Shown here piece after piece: positions 1 through 7,297 of a stretch of 7,799 nucleotides of DNA; position 1 is the first letter of the stretch; each line of letters opens with the position of its first letter. The notes below the pieces were generated by a model. That model made no database searches. It was not told where the DNA came from and saw only the letters and a program-made list of their open reading frames with translations. Origin of the DNA: an uncultured Clostridia bacterium (lineage in GTDB: Bacteria > Bacillota > Clostridia > TANB77 > CAG-508); contig CAQYCU010000064.1 of the NCBI GenBank assembly GCA_948919095.1, positions 1 through 7,799 on the forward strand, in the 5' to 3' direction. A program made the translations under genes and the position numbers.

Positions 1-112
1 TTGAGCCCTGTCTTTCCCCTTTTTGCACATATAACTTGTTTATATCTTTTCCTGACTTTAGTAATTCTGTTACACTATTTCTTCCTTCAATTTGGTCTTC
101 TCTTTCTTCCAT
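1..112 (-). CDS. rlmB: TrmH/SpoU-family RNA 2'-O-methyltransferase (RlmB-like), N-terminal fragment
   Basis: Only the first 37 codons lie in the window and the rest runs off the left edge. The start is ATG at 112-110, six bases after the TGA of the HD gene. Its Shine-Dalgarno GAGGG (120-116) overlaps that stop, so the two genes look translationally coupled. The visible protein contains IEGRNSVTELLKSG at about residues 8-21, then KDINKLYVQKGERQGS. This matches the opening of the small substrate-binding domain found before the SPOUT methyltransferase fold in RlmB/TrmH-type enzymes (family pattern EGRNPVLEAL..G..I..IYI). Known members use S-adenosylmethionine to methylate a ribose 2'-OH, for example 23S rRNA Gm2251 for RlmB. 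The catalytic and SAM-binding motifs are outside the window, so RlmB versus another TrmH-family member cannot be decided. Confidence 0.8.
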   Translation of the reverse strand, partial: MEEREDQIEGRNSVTELLKSGKDINKLYVQKGERQGS

Positions 113-118
113 TTACCC

Positions 119-868
119 TCACTCTGCTTTCTTATCAATATACATATTTGCTACTTCTCTTATTTTTTCCATTTCTTCCGTTTTGGTTCTATCTATCATA
201 ATATTTATGTAATTATTTTCTTTTATTATTTTAAAACTTGGTTTAAAATAAATATCAAATATAAAGCTAATATTATTTATCCATAAATCAATATTGGTTT
301 CTAATTCACTCCTATTTATTTGTTTGTTTTCAAAGAATGCTTCGAGCACTCTAGGTGTTATACTTTCATCGGTTATATCACTTTTTCTATATAATGTTTC
401 AAAGTTTTCAGTTGTTAATATTTTAAAAATATCTACTTTGTCCGCATCTCTTATAATTTTTGATTGTAATAATGTCTCGCCTTCGCCGCCTTCATCAATT
501 TTAAATTTATTATGATTATGAATTGCATTTATTATGATTTCATGATATTTTTCGTCTTCGCAAAATTCCTTTAGTAAATTATTTTCTTTTAATATTTGTA
601 TTCCAAGTTCTGCATGGTCTACTGATTTTCCATCATTAAATGTGTCATATATTCTAACTTGTTCAAATCGTCCTATATCATGTAACAATCCTATTAACTC
701 GGCTAGCTGTATTTGTTCTTCTGTTAGTTCTAATTCTTGAGCAATTTTTTTAGATGCATCTGCAACTCTAAAAATATGGCTAGCTTTTAGTGCTATTCGT
801 GGGTTTGATGCATCATAAGGTTCTATATAGTTTTTTAAAATTTGTCTTGCTTTTTCTATGTTTATCAT
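119..868 (-). CDS. HD-domain metal-dependent phosphohydrolase, substrate unknown
   Basis: A 249-aa soluble protein with a recognisable HD domain. Candidate metal ligands are H31 (in ASHIFRVA), H63-D64 (in LLHDIGRFEQ), H85, the H117-N-H119 segment (AIHNHN) and D141 (in IIRDADKVDIFK). This is the order typical of HD phosphohydrolases, which hydrolyse nucleotides or other phosphate esters. The C-terminal third (about residues 150-249) carries no motif I recognise and is rich in acidic and aromatic residues. No membrane segment or signal peptide is seen. The start ATG is preceded by a purine-rich ribosome site (AGAGGAAGG, 887-879), 38 bases after the lepA stop, and the gene ends in TGA. Its place between lepA and an rlmB-like gene suggests co-transcription with translation genes, but this does not reveal the substrate. 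I do not assign a specific function. Confidence 0.85.
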   Translation of the reverse strand: MINIEKARQILKNYIEPYDASNPRIALKASHIFRVADASKKIAQELELTEEQIQLAELIGLLHDIGRFEQVRIYDTFNDGKSVDHAELGIQILKENNLLKEFCEDEKYHEIIINAIHNHNKFKIDEGGEGETLLQSKIIRDADKVDIFKILTTENFETLYRKSDITDESITPRVLEAFFENKQINRSELETNIDLWINNISFIFDIYFKPSFKIIKENNYINIMIDRTKTEEMEKIREVANMYIDKKAE

Positions 869-887
869 AATAATATGTCCTTCCTCT

Positions 888-907
888 AATTGAATAAGAA
901 TTCAATT
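888..907 (-). repeat. Intercistronic 8-bp hairpin between lepA and the HD gene
   Basis: The arms AATTGAAT (888-895) and ATTCAATT (900-907) are perfect inverted repeats around a 4-base loop (896-899). The hairpin touches the last base of the lepA stop codon and sits immediately before the Shine-Dalgarno of the HD gene. It has no T-tract after it and is almost all A/T, so it is unlikely to be a terminator. It could modulate translation or mRNA processing, but no function can be shown. Confidence 0.5.
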
Positions 908-2722
908 TATTGATTTTCAGTATCAGCCTTAAGAACATTCAAAAATGCCTCTTGTGGAATTGCTACATTTCCAAACTCTCTCATACGTTTCTTTCCGCGT
1001 TTTTGTTTTTCAAGTAATTTCTTTTTACGTGTAATATCTCCACCATAACACTTTGCTAAAACATCTTTTCTAAGTGCTGATATTGTTTCTCTTGCAATTA
1101 CTGTTCCTCCAACTACTGCTTGAATTGGTATAGCAAATAATTGTCTTGGAATTTCTTCTTTTAATCTTTCAACTAATGTTCTTCCTCTATTATATGCATT
1201 ATCCTTAAATACTATAAATGATAGTGCGTCTACAGGTTCATTATTTACATAAATATCAAGTCTTACTAATTGTGATTGCTTGTATTCTTTCATATAATAA
1301 TCTAATGATGCATAGCCTTTTGTTTTTGACTTTAGTGTGTCAAAAAAGTCATAGATTATCTCATTTAATGGTAATTCATATTTTAGAGTTACCCTAGTTT
1401 CGTCTAAATATTGCATGTCAATATATATTCCACGTCTTCCCTGACATAACTGCATTACGTTTCCTACATAATCCTTTGGAACCATTATGCTTGCTTCAAC
1501 ATATGGCTCTTCAATAAACGCTACTTTCGCACTCTCTGGTAAATCTGCTGGATTATATATTTCTTCAACTTCTCCATTTGTTTTATGTACTTTATAAATA
1601 ACTGATGGAGCTGTCGTGATTAGACTTAAATCAAATTCTCTATCAAGTCTCTCCTCTATAATTTCTAAATGTAGTAATCCTAGAAATCCACATCTAAATC
1701 CTGAGCCTAGTGCTTGAGAAGTTTCTTGTTCAAATGTTAAAGCAGCATCATTTAGTTGTAATTTTTCTAAAGCTACTTTTAAGTTTTCATAGTCTGCGCC
1801 ATCCATTGGATATAATCCGCAATATACCATTGGATTTACTTTTTTGTATCCTGGTAGCATTTCCTTTGCTGGATTTTCATTGTTAGTTATTGTGTCACCT
1901 ACTCTAATATCTGATAGACTTTTAATACTTGCTGCAATATATCCAACGTCTCCTGCTGATAATTCATCTGTTACTTGATAATTTCCGTGGTGTGAAATAT
2001 CCAACTTCTGTAACTACGAATTTGTCACCATTTGACATTAGTTTTATTTCGTCTCCAACTTTTACAGTTCCTTGCTCTACTTTCACATAAGCAAGTGCTC
2101 CTTTATAGTCATTATAAATAGAGTCGAAAATCAATGCTTGTAATTCTGCATTTCTGTCTCCTGTTGGTGCTGGTACATCTGTAACGATTTTTTCAAGTAC
2201 GTTTTCCACATTTAATCCAGTTTTTGCGGATATACAAGGTGAATTTTCTGTATCAAGTCCAATTATTTCTTCAATCTCTTTTTTAGTTTCTTCTACTCTT
2301 GCACTTGGTAAATCGATTTTATTTATAACTGGTATTACTTCTAAGTCATTGTCAAGTGCTAGATATACATTCGCAAGTGTTTGTGCTTCTACTCCTTGTG
2401 TACAATCAACCACAAGAACAGCACCTTCGCATGCTGCTAAACTACGTGATACTTCGTAATTAAAGTCAACATGCCCAGGTGTGTCAATCAAATTTAATTC
2501 ATAAGTCTTTCCATCTTTTGCTTTATAATTCATTCTAACTGCTTGTGACTTTATGGTTATTCCTCTTTCTTTTTCAATATCCATGTTGTCAAGCACTTGC
2601 TCTGTCATTTCTCTTTTTGATAATGCACCTGTCATTTCAATTAATCTGTCGGATAATGTCGTTTTTCCATGGTCAATGTGTGCAATTATAGAAAAATTTC
2701 TAATTAGTGATTGGTCTTTCAT
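907..2722 (-). CDS. lepA: Elongation factor 4 (LepA), read through a +1 frameshift
   Basis: LepA/EF4 is a ribosome-associated translational GTPase. The N-terminal part (2722 down to the shift) has all G motifs: AHIDHGKTT at 14-22, RGITI at 53-57, DTPGH at 80-84, NKID at 134-137 and SAK at 165-167. The C-terminal part, in the +1 frame, has ETSQALGSGFRCGFLGLLHLE, ITTAPSVIY and the LepA-specific tail LAKCYGGDITRKKKLLEKQK. In the zero frame the protein ends after 252 residues (...YFTPRKLSSNR, then TGA). If one base is skipped at CCA-CGG-A (C at 1987), the product is 245 + 359 = 604 aa. That is the normal LepA length, and it reads YFTP-GNYQVTDELSAG across the join. The start ATG has an AGAGG site 5 nt upstream. 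It follows the Lon-family gene by 81 nt. Sequencing error remains possible; see the tsaB site for the matching case. Confidence 0.93.
1984..1990 (-). other. Candidate programmed +1 frameshift site CCA-CGG-A in lepA
   Basis: Zero-frame codons are CCA (1990-1988) and CGG (1987-1985). Skipping the C at 1987 makes the next codon GGA (1986-1984) and opens the 359-codon C-terminal frame. Without the shift, ribosomes reach TGA seven codons after CCA-CGG begins. The site is not in a homopolymer run. Conservation limits the shift to the short stretch between FTP and TDEL, so CGG as the exact shift point is inferred partly from the matching tsaB site. Confidence 0.7.
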
Positions 2723-2752
2723 TACTACCTCTTAATCGTTTTGTCTATTCTA

Positions 2753-2781
2753 ATATTAATTATATCTTTGGCTTATGTCTA
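2753..2781 (-). promoter_or_regulatory. Possible weak promoter before lepA
   Basis: TAGACA (2776-2781 on the minus strand) is followed after 17 nt by TAATAT (2753-2758). This matches the sigma-A consensus at 5 of 6 and 4 of 6 positions. A TATAAT also lies nearby but lacks a good -35 element. In such AT-rich DNA this may be chance, and lepA may depend on read-through from upstream. Confidence 0.25.
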
Positions 2782-2803
2782 TTATCCTAAGCATAATTTA
2801 TAA

Positions 2804-5173
2804 TTATTTATCTTCTTTGCTTATTTTAGCATATTTTTTCAAAGTTTGGTAAACTAGGTAATTTACAGTTCCCGGAATGTCCTTATCTCCTGCTGGTACT
2901 CCAGTAAGGATTTCAATTCCTTCATCAATGTTTGATACTGCATATACGTGGAATTTCTTGTCTTTTACTGCTTGCACTACATCTTCACTTAAATTTAAAT
3001 TTTTAACATTTTCATGTGGTATTATTACACCATGTTCACCATTTAAGCCTCTAAGTTTGCATATTTCAAAAAATCCCTCTATTTTTTCGTTTACTCCACC
3101 TATTGATTGTATTTCTCCTTTTTGGTTAACTGAACCTGTTACTGCTATTGATTGATTTATTGGAATGTTTGATAAACTTGATAGTAATGCATATGCTTCT
3201 GTACTTGATGCACTATCGCCATCTATTCCACCATAAAGTTGTTCAAAACAGATACTCGCTGTTAATGATAAAGGCATGTCTTTTGCAAATTTTTCTCCTA
3301 GGTATCCATTTAGTATCAATATTCCTTTTGAGTGTGATGAACCTGAAAGTTCAACTTCTCTTTCAATATTGATTATTCCGCTTTTTCCTGTGTAGGTATT
3401 TGCTGTAATTCTAACCGGTTTTCCAAAGCTGTATTCTCCCATTGTCATAACTGTCAAACCATTTATTTGTCCTATTTTGCTTCCTTCTGTATCTATAAGT
3501 AATACTTCATCCTTAATTAATTCAGTATATCTTTCATCATATTTTATTGTACGCTTCTTTTGCTCTGCTATAGTTTTGTCTATTAAGTCAGCTGTTACAA
3601 CTTTTTCTCTCGATATCTTTGCCCATGTGGCAGCTTCTACCATTATTTGTGATAAGTCTCCAAACCTTGTAGATAGCTTAGTTTGGTCTTCTGCAAGTCT
3701 TGATGCATATTCTGCTATTTTTGCAACTGCTCCTTTATCAAATGGTGGTAGTTCTTGTTCCATAACATAATCACGAACAAATCCTGCTAAGTCATTCAAG
3801 TTCTTTTCGTCTAATGGTGCATAATCTTCGAATTCAACTTTTATTTTAAATAATTTTCTAAATTCTTCATCTACTGAAAGTAATGTTTGATATACATTTT
3901 CATTTCCTATCAATATTACTTTTAAATCAAGTGGAATTGGCTCTGGTTTTAATGATACAAGCACCATTGAGTTCTTTTGGTCTACTGCATTTTCAATTCC
4001 TATCTCTTTATTTCTAAGTACTTTTTTTAGATAATCATAACATCCTTGTGTTGATAATAAATCACTCGCTTGAAACATTATATATCCGCCATTTGCTTGT
4101 TGTAGTAAGCCTGGTCTTAACATTGTATAATCTGTTTTTAACATTCCATAATAATTCTCATATTCAAGTCTACCAAAAAGATTAGTAAATGAGTAGTTAG
4201 AGTCTATAATTACTGGTGCTCCATCTGTGTTACTATTATCAACAAATACATTTACTCTATAGTTTTCCCAAGGTTTTATTGGTTGATTTTGTGGTCCTCC
4301 CATCATTTCATTAGGCTTATCATCTTCAATAAATTTTGAAATATTTTTTAGTATATCTTTTCTAACTCCATCTAAAAAGTTAGTTATTTTTTTGCTTCTT
4401 TTTATATTTGATTTTACATATGATATATGTCCTTCAATTGTTAAAAGAGCAACATTTGATTGCCATTCTGATATCTTCTTTTCTGCTTCGTTATCAAGTT
4501 CTTTTATTTGTGCAATTACTTCAATTATGTGTTGTTGAACTATAGTTGATTTGTCCTCATATTCTTTTTTTATTTTGTCATCAAGTAAGTCAAATTCTTC
4601 TTCTTTTATTACTTTTCCATCAACTATTGGCATCATATATATTCCATTATCTGCTGAACGAACTTGAAAGCCATATTTAGCTGATTTTTTATTTAAGTCT
4701 GTAAGTAATTTTGTTCTTTTTTCTTGATATTTTTGTGATATTACATTTTTTTCTTTTTCAAAATCTTCATTTTTAAATGTATTTTTTATATCAGTTCTTA
4801 TTTCTTTTACAAATTTCTCCATCAATTCTTTGAATTTTGTTCCATCGCCTGCTGGCAGGCTTACTGCTACTGGCTCGTTTGGATTTTCAAAGTTGTAAAT
4901 GTAACACCAGTCTGGTGGTGTCTTTTTAGTTTTTGATAATGTTGCTAAATAATTTTTTGTGTATGTTGTTTTTCCTGAACCTGTTGGACCTTCTAAATAT
5001 AAGTTGTATCCTTTTGTGTCAACTCTAAGTCCAAATTCAAGTGCAGATATTCCTCTTTCTTGTCCTATTCCTTTATAGTTTCTTTCTAAATCATCTGTTG
5101 TTTCAAATTTGAATATGTCTGGATTACAAGTATATTTCAATTTTTTATATGATATTTCATTTGTTCTTTTCAT
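2804..5173 (-). CDS. AAA+ ATP-dependent protease of the Lon family (LonB/LonC-like, COG1067 type)
   Basis: A 789-aa protein with an N-terminal ATPase and a C-terminal Lon (S16) peptidase domain. Walker A is GPTGSGKT at 62-69. A probable Walker B region is GGYIMFQASDLL at about 362-373. Residues about 135-285 form a charged, mostly helical insertion (lysine/glutamate rich, coiled-coil-like) inside the ATPase, as in the AAA_32 type of Lon homologue rather than classical LonA. The LonA N-terminal substrate domain is absent. The protease dyad is visible: Ser654 in GGIDGDSASST and Lys697 in GGVNEKIEGFF. They are 43 residues apart, the same spacing as Ser679/Lys722 in E. coli Lon. No membrane segments are seen, so it should be cytosolic. 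The ATG has a GAGGAG site (5190-5185) 11 nt upstream. Known relatives degrade proteins using ATP, but the substrates here are unknown. It lies between tsaB-rimI and lepA without terminators. Confidence 0.92.
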   Translation of the reverse strand: MKRTNEISYKKLKYTCNPDIFKFETTDDLERNYKGIGQERGISALEFGLRVDTKGYNLYLEGPTGSGKTTYTKNYLATLSKTKKTPPDWCYIYNFENPNEPVAVSLPAGDGTKFKELMEKFVKEIRTDIKNTFKNEDFEKEKNVISQKYQEKRTKLLTDLNKKSAKYGFQVRSADNGIYMMPIVDGKVIKEEEFDLLDDKIKKEYEDKSTIVQQHIIEVIAQIKELDNEAEKKISEWQSNVALLTIEGHISYVKSNIKRSKKITNFLDGVRKDILKNISKFIEDDKPNEMMGGPQNQPIKPWENYRVNVFVDNSNTDGAPVIIDSNYSFTNLFGRLEYENYYGMLKTDYTMLRPGLLQQANGGYIMFQASDLLSTQGCYDYLKKVLRNKEIGIENAVDQKNSMVLVSLKPEPIPLDLKVILIGNENVYQTLLSVDEEFRKLFKIKVEFEDYAPLDEKNLNDLAGFVRDYVMEQELPPFDKGAVAKIAEYASRLAEDQTKLSTRFGDLSQIMVEAATWAKISREKVVTADLIDKTIAEQKKRTIKYDERYTELIKDEVLLIDTEGSKIGQINGLTVMTMGEYSFGKPVRITANTYTGKSGIINIEREVELSGSSHSKGILILNGYLGEKFAKDMPLSLTASICFEQLYGGIDGDSASSTEAYALLSSLSNIPINQSIAVTGSVNQKGEIQSIGGVNEKIEGFFEICKLRGLNGEHGVIIPHENVKNLNLSEDVVQAVKDKKFHVYAVSNIDEGIEILTGVPAGDKDIPGTVNYLVYQTLKKYAKISKEDK

Positions 5174-5201
5174 TTTTTATTTTTCTCCTCGTTTTTTATT
5201 T

Positions 5202-5232
5202 ATTATATGTATTTTTATTATCTTTTAATCAA
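5202..5232 (-). promoter_or_regulatory. Possible internal promoter before the Lon-family gene
   Basis: A perfect TATAAT (5202-5207) lies 19 nt after TTGATT (5227-5232), in the 109-nt gap after tsaB-rimI. The spacer is longer than ideal and the gap is very AT-rich, so this is only a candidate. Confidence 0.3.
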
Positions 5233-5282
5233 TTATATTACTTTTTTCGACATTGTTATCATGATTTATAATTTTTTAAATC

Positions 5283-6426
5283 TTATAATGTCATTAAAAT
5301 TGCATCGTCTTGTCCATTATAGTATTTTGCACGTTTTCCTACTTTTTTAAATCCAAATCTGCTATATAAATTTATAGCTGTTTTATTTTTTTCATTTACT
5401 TCTAAATTTATTTTGTTTGCTTTTTCTTTTCTAATAACATAGCTTAGTAGATTTGAGGCAACACCTTGTCCTCTTTTATTATTTTTTATAACTATATTCA
5501 TTATTTCGATTTCGTCTAAAACATTTTTGTAATTTATAAATCCTACTATTTCACCATTTTGTTTTGCTACTATCATTCTTGAGTATTTTGCATCTTCTTT
5601 AAATTGTTCTATTTTCCATAGATTTGGAAATTCTTTATATTCTTTTTCTATTTCTTCTACATCTGTTGGTATCATTTCTGATAAGTATATTTTTTCATCC
5701 TTATTTGTTCTGTTTCGTTCTGCTTGAGGTCTTCTTAAATACATTGGTGTTAATGTATTCTCATAGTCATAAATTCCTCTATTATATCTATCTTCTGCAC
5801 AAAGTCCAATATACTTTGCAAGACATTGTGGCTTTTCTATATATTCATATTTTCCATTTACTTCTTTCGCTTCTGCTTTTTCTTTTTCTATTTTTGCTTG
5901 GAACATTGCTTCTTGTCGTTCTAAAGAAAAATCTCCTATAATATATAATTTTTCACAAAAATTTACATATTCTATTATATATGATAAATGTGATGCTTCT
6001 GGATTTTTATATAATGATAAATTTCCATTTTTATATCTATAAACCGCAAAATACCTATTATCATTTTTAGCATCAATTATAGATAATATTTTACAGTTTT
6101 CTTTTTTGCCTTCTATTGCACAATATGCTTGTGCTTCTAATGAGTTGACACTTATTGTCGGAATTTTCTTTACGTCTGATAGTGCTTTTGCTGTTGCTAT
6201 TCCTATTCGTATCCCTGTAAATGAGCCGAGGTCCAATATTTGTCGCTATTAGATCAATATCATCTAGCGTTACATGCGCTTCTTCTAACATTTCTTTTAT
6301 CATTGGCATTAAAGTTATTGAGTGTTCTTTTTCTGTTTCATCATGAAGCTGTGCAATTACTTTACTATTTTCTATAATTGCTACTGAGCCAATCTTGGAT
6401 GAAGTATCTATTGCAAGTATTTTCAT
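5283..6426 (-). CDS. tsaB: TsaB-RimI fusion: t6A37 tRNA-modification subunit plus S18 alanine N-acetyltransferase domain, read through a +1 frameshift
   Basis: The first part is TsaB, the partner that dimerises with TsaD in making N6-threonylcarbamoyladenosine at tRNA position 37. It shows MKILAIDTS at 1-9, EHSITLMPMI at 34-43, NIGP-GSFTGIRIG across residues 63-75, and the TsaB-terminal PMYLRRPQAE at 227-236. Residues about 246-380 are a RimI-type GNAT acetyltransferase, with acetyl-CoA loop RGQGVA at 318-323 and LEVNEKNKTAINLYSRFGF, where E342 and Y354 align with the catalytic Glu/Tyr of RimI. Known RimI acetylates the N terminus of ribosomal protein S18. In the zero frame the protein would stop after 111 aa. 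Skipping C6228 at CCT-CGG-C gives 66 + 314 = 380 aa and restores GPGSFTG exactly. A separate start at the in-frame TTG (6236) is unlikely because it would lose the TsaB N-terminal domain. The start ATG follows GGGGG/AGAGG purine blocks. Confidence 0.92.
6225..6231 (-). other. Candidate programmed +1 frameshift site CCT-CGG-C in tsaB
   Basis: Zero-frame codons are CCT (6231-6229) and CGG (6228-6226). Omitting the C at 6228 makes the next codon GGC (6227-6225), and the protein reads I-G-P-G-S-F-T-G, the near-invariant TsaB motif. The conserved motif therefore fixes the shift to a single position. The flanks contain no homopolymer that would explain a simple indel. Confidence 0.8.
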
Positions 6427-6483
6427 AACCTCTATCCCCCTACATATTATATTTGTTCAAGTCTCATTATAATTGATATACTG

Positions 6484-6512
6484 ATTATATAATATTTGCT
6501 TGTCTTATTCAA
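6484..6512 (-). promoter_or_regulatory. Sigma-A promoter for tsaB-rimI and downstream genes
   Basis: TTGAAT (6507-6512) and a perfect TATAAT (6484-6489) are separated by 17 nt. Transcription would start near 6477, giving a leader of about 50 nt before the tsaB ATG at 6426. It lies downstream of the tsaE terminator, which supports a new transcription unit here. Confidence 0.7.
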
Positions 6513-6608
6513 TAGATTTTACAAAAAGTTTGCATTTTCCTGTTAGTTGTAATTTTATTTTATATTATAAAATTAAGATAGTGAATATTTTCTTAATTCT
6601 TGTTAGAT

Positions 6609-6643
6609 ACAAACAAAGACGTACGCTTTTTATTGCGTACGTC
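6609..6643 (-). terminator. Strong rho-independent terminator after tsaE
   Basis: The arms GACGTACGC (6635-6643 in transcript order) and GCGTACGTC (6618-6626) form a perfect 9-bp G+C-rich stem with an 8-nt loop. The transcript continues as TTTGTTTGT (6617-6609). It lies about 65 nt after the tsaE stop. The T-tract is interrupted by G, but the stem is the strongest in the window. Confidence 0.8.
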
Positions 6644-6647
6644 CCCG

Positions 6648-6700
6648 TTTTTTGCTTGGGTATTCGCCCTCACTGTCAGTCAGCTTATGAATAAGCTTAT
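6648..6700. other. Compositionally distinct tail of tsaE, with a short hairpin
   Basis: Between the tsaE stop and its terminator lies a patch clearly richer in G+C than its surroundings. It holds an inverted repeat, AGCTTAT (6682-6688) and ATAAGCT (6691-6697), and a GGGCGAATACCC segment on the minus strand. It has no coding frame and no gene assignment. It may be a remnant of a dispersed repeat. The rest of the 279-nt tsaE-tsaB gap holds the terminator and the tsaB promoter. Confidence 0.35.
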
Positions 6701-6705
6701 ATTCT

Positions 6706-7164
6706 TTAATATTCGTCAAAATTTATTTCATTATATCTATTTCCAAAGGTTTCAACTGTAAGTTCTCTCATATCTTCATTATTTTCAACCTTATTAAAAG
6801 ATATTTTTATATAATCATCTGGTAAAATATCTTCTATTAGTTCTCCCCATTCAAATATGCATATTCCTTTTGGAAAGTACTCTTCTCCTCCTATATTTTC
6901 AAACTCGTAAATATCAGCAAGCCTATATAGGTCAAAATGGAAAATACTTATTTCTTCATTTCTGTATTCATTTACTATAGTGAATGTTGGGCTTGATATT
7001 TCGTTTTGTAAATTAAAGTATGATAAAATTCCTTCTACAAATTTTGTTTTTCCTGCGCCTAGTTCGCCTGATAAAACTAGCACGTCTCCTTTTTTTAAAT
7101 TTGCTGCTAAGTTACTTGCAAAGATTTTTGTTTGATTTTCATTATTACACATTATTTTGTGCAT
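6706..7164 (-). CDS. tsaE: TsaE, ATPase of tRNA t6A37 biosynthesis
   Basis: A 152-aa P-loop protein of the usual TsaE length (about 150 aa). Motifs in order are Walker A GELGAGKT at 33-40, the family signature SSPTFTIVNEY at 57-67, HFDLYRL at 76-82 and FEWGE at 104-108. Known TsaE binds the TsaB-TsaD dimer and hydrolyses ATP to drive cycles of threonylcarbamoyl transfer to A37 of ANN-decoding tRNAs. TsaB is encoded just downstream, in its own transcription unit. The first ATG is chosen because GAGGTG (7176-7171) lies 6 nt upstream. It has its own exact-consensus promoter (7269-7297) and a G+C-rich terminator. tsaD and tsaC are not in this window. It contains no CGG codon and needs no frameshift. 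Confidence 0.95.
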   Translation of the reverse strand: MHKIMCNNENQTKIFASNLAANLKKGDVLVLSGELGAGKTKFVEGILSYFNLQNEISSPTFTIVNEYRNEEISIFHFDLYRLADIYEFENIGGEEYFPKGICIFEWGELIEDILPDDYIKISFNKVENNEDMRELTVETFGNRYNEINFDEY

Positions 7165-7268
7165 TTAAATCACCTCATTTTTATAATTTACATTATTTTT
7201 TGCGTCTTCTATGTATTGTTTTATCTGTTGGATTTGTCTCGTATTCTTTTATTGCTTTCTTTAGTTCA

Positions 7269-7297
7269 ATTATATCAACTTGAAAATATGGTGTCAA
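7269..7297 (-). promoter_or_regulatory. Exact-consensus sigma-A promoter for tsaE
   Basis: TTGACA (7292-7297) and TATAAT (7269-7274) are separated by exactly 17 nt, a 12-of-12 match. Transcription should begin near 7262, leaving an approximately 98-nt purine-rich leader before the tsaE ATG in which I see no stable hairpin. It lies just after the rpsO terminator. Confidence 0.85.

Noticed and set aside
907..2004. Independent C-terminal lepA gene starting at TTG near 2004
   Set aside because: The first residues of that frame overlap the conserved GYFTP region in the wrong frame and do not resemble LepA. No ribosome site is present.
2761..2790. GCTTA...TAAGC inverted repeat between the Lon-family gene and lepA as a terminator
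   Set aside because: The stem has only 5 A/T-rich pairs with a 12-nt loop and no T-tract on the minus strand.
5624..5941. Leucine/phenylalanine-rich + strand frame that looks like a membrane protein
   Set aside because: It is antisense to tsaB-rimI. Such hydrophobic frames arise opposite lysine/glutamate-rich AT-rich genes, and no ribosome site supports it. The same applies to the other + strand frames.
6225..6231. Change of genetic code at CGG (as reported for CGG in some Firmicutes) as the explanation
   Set aside because: A new meaning for CGG would change one residue but cannot restore the reading frame. Only skipping a base explains both genes.
5283..6236. Independent gene starting at TTG 6236 for the second tsaB-rimI frame
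   Set aside because: It would begin in the middle of the GPGSFTG motif and lack the TsaB N-terminal domain, and no Shine-Dalgarno precedes it.
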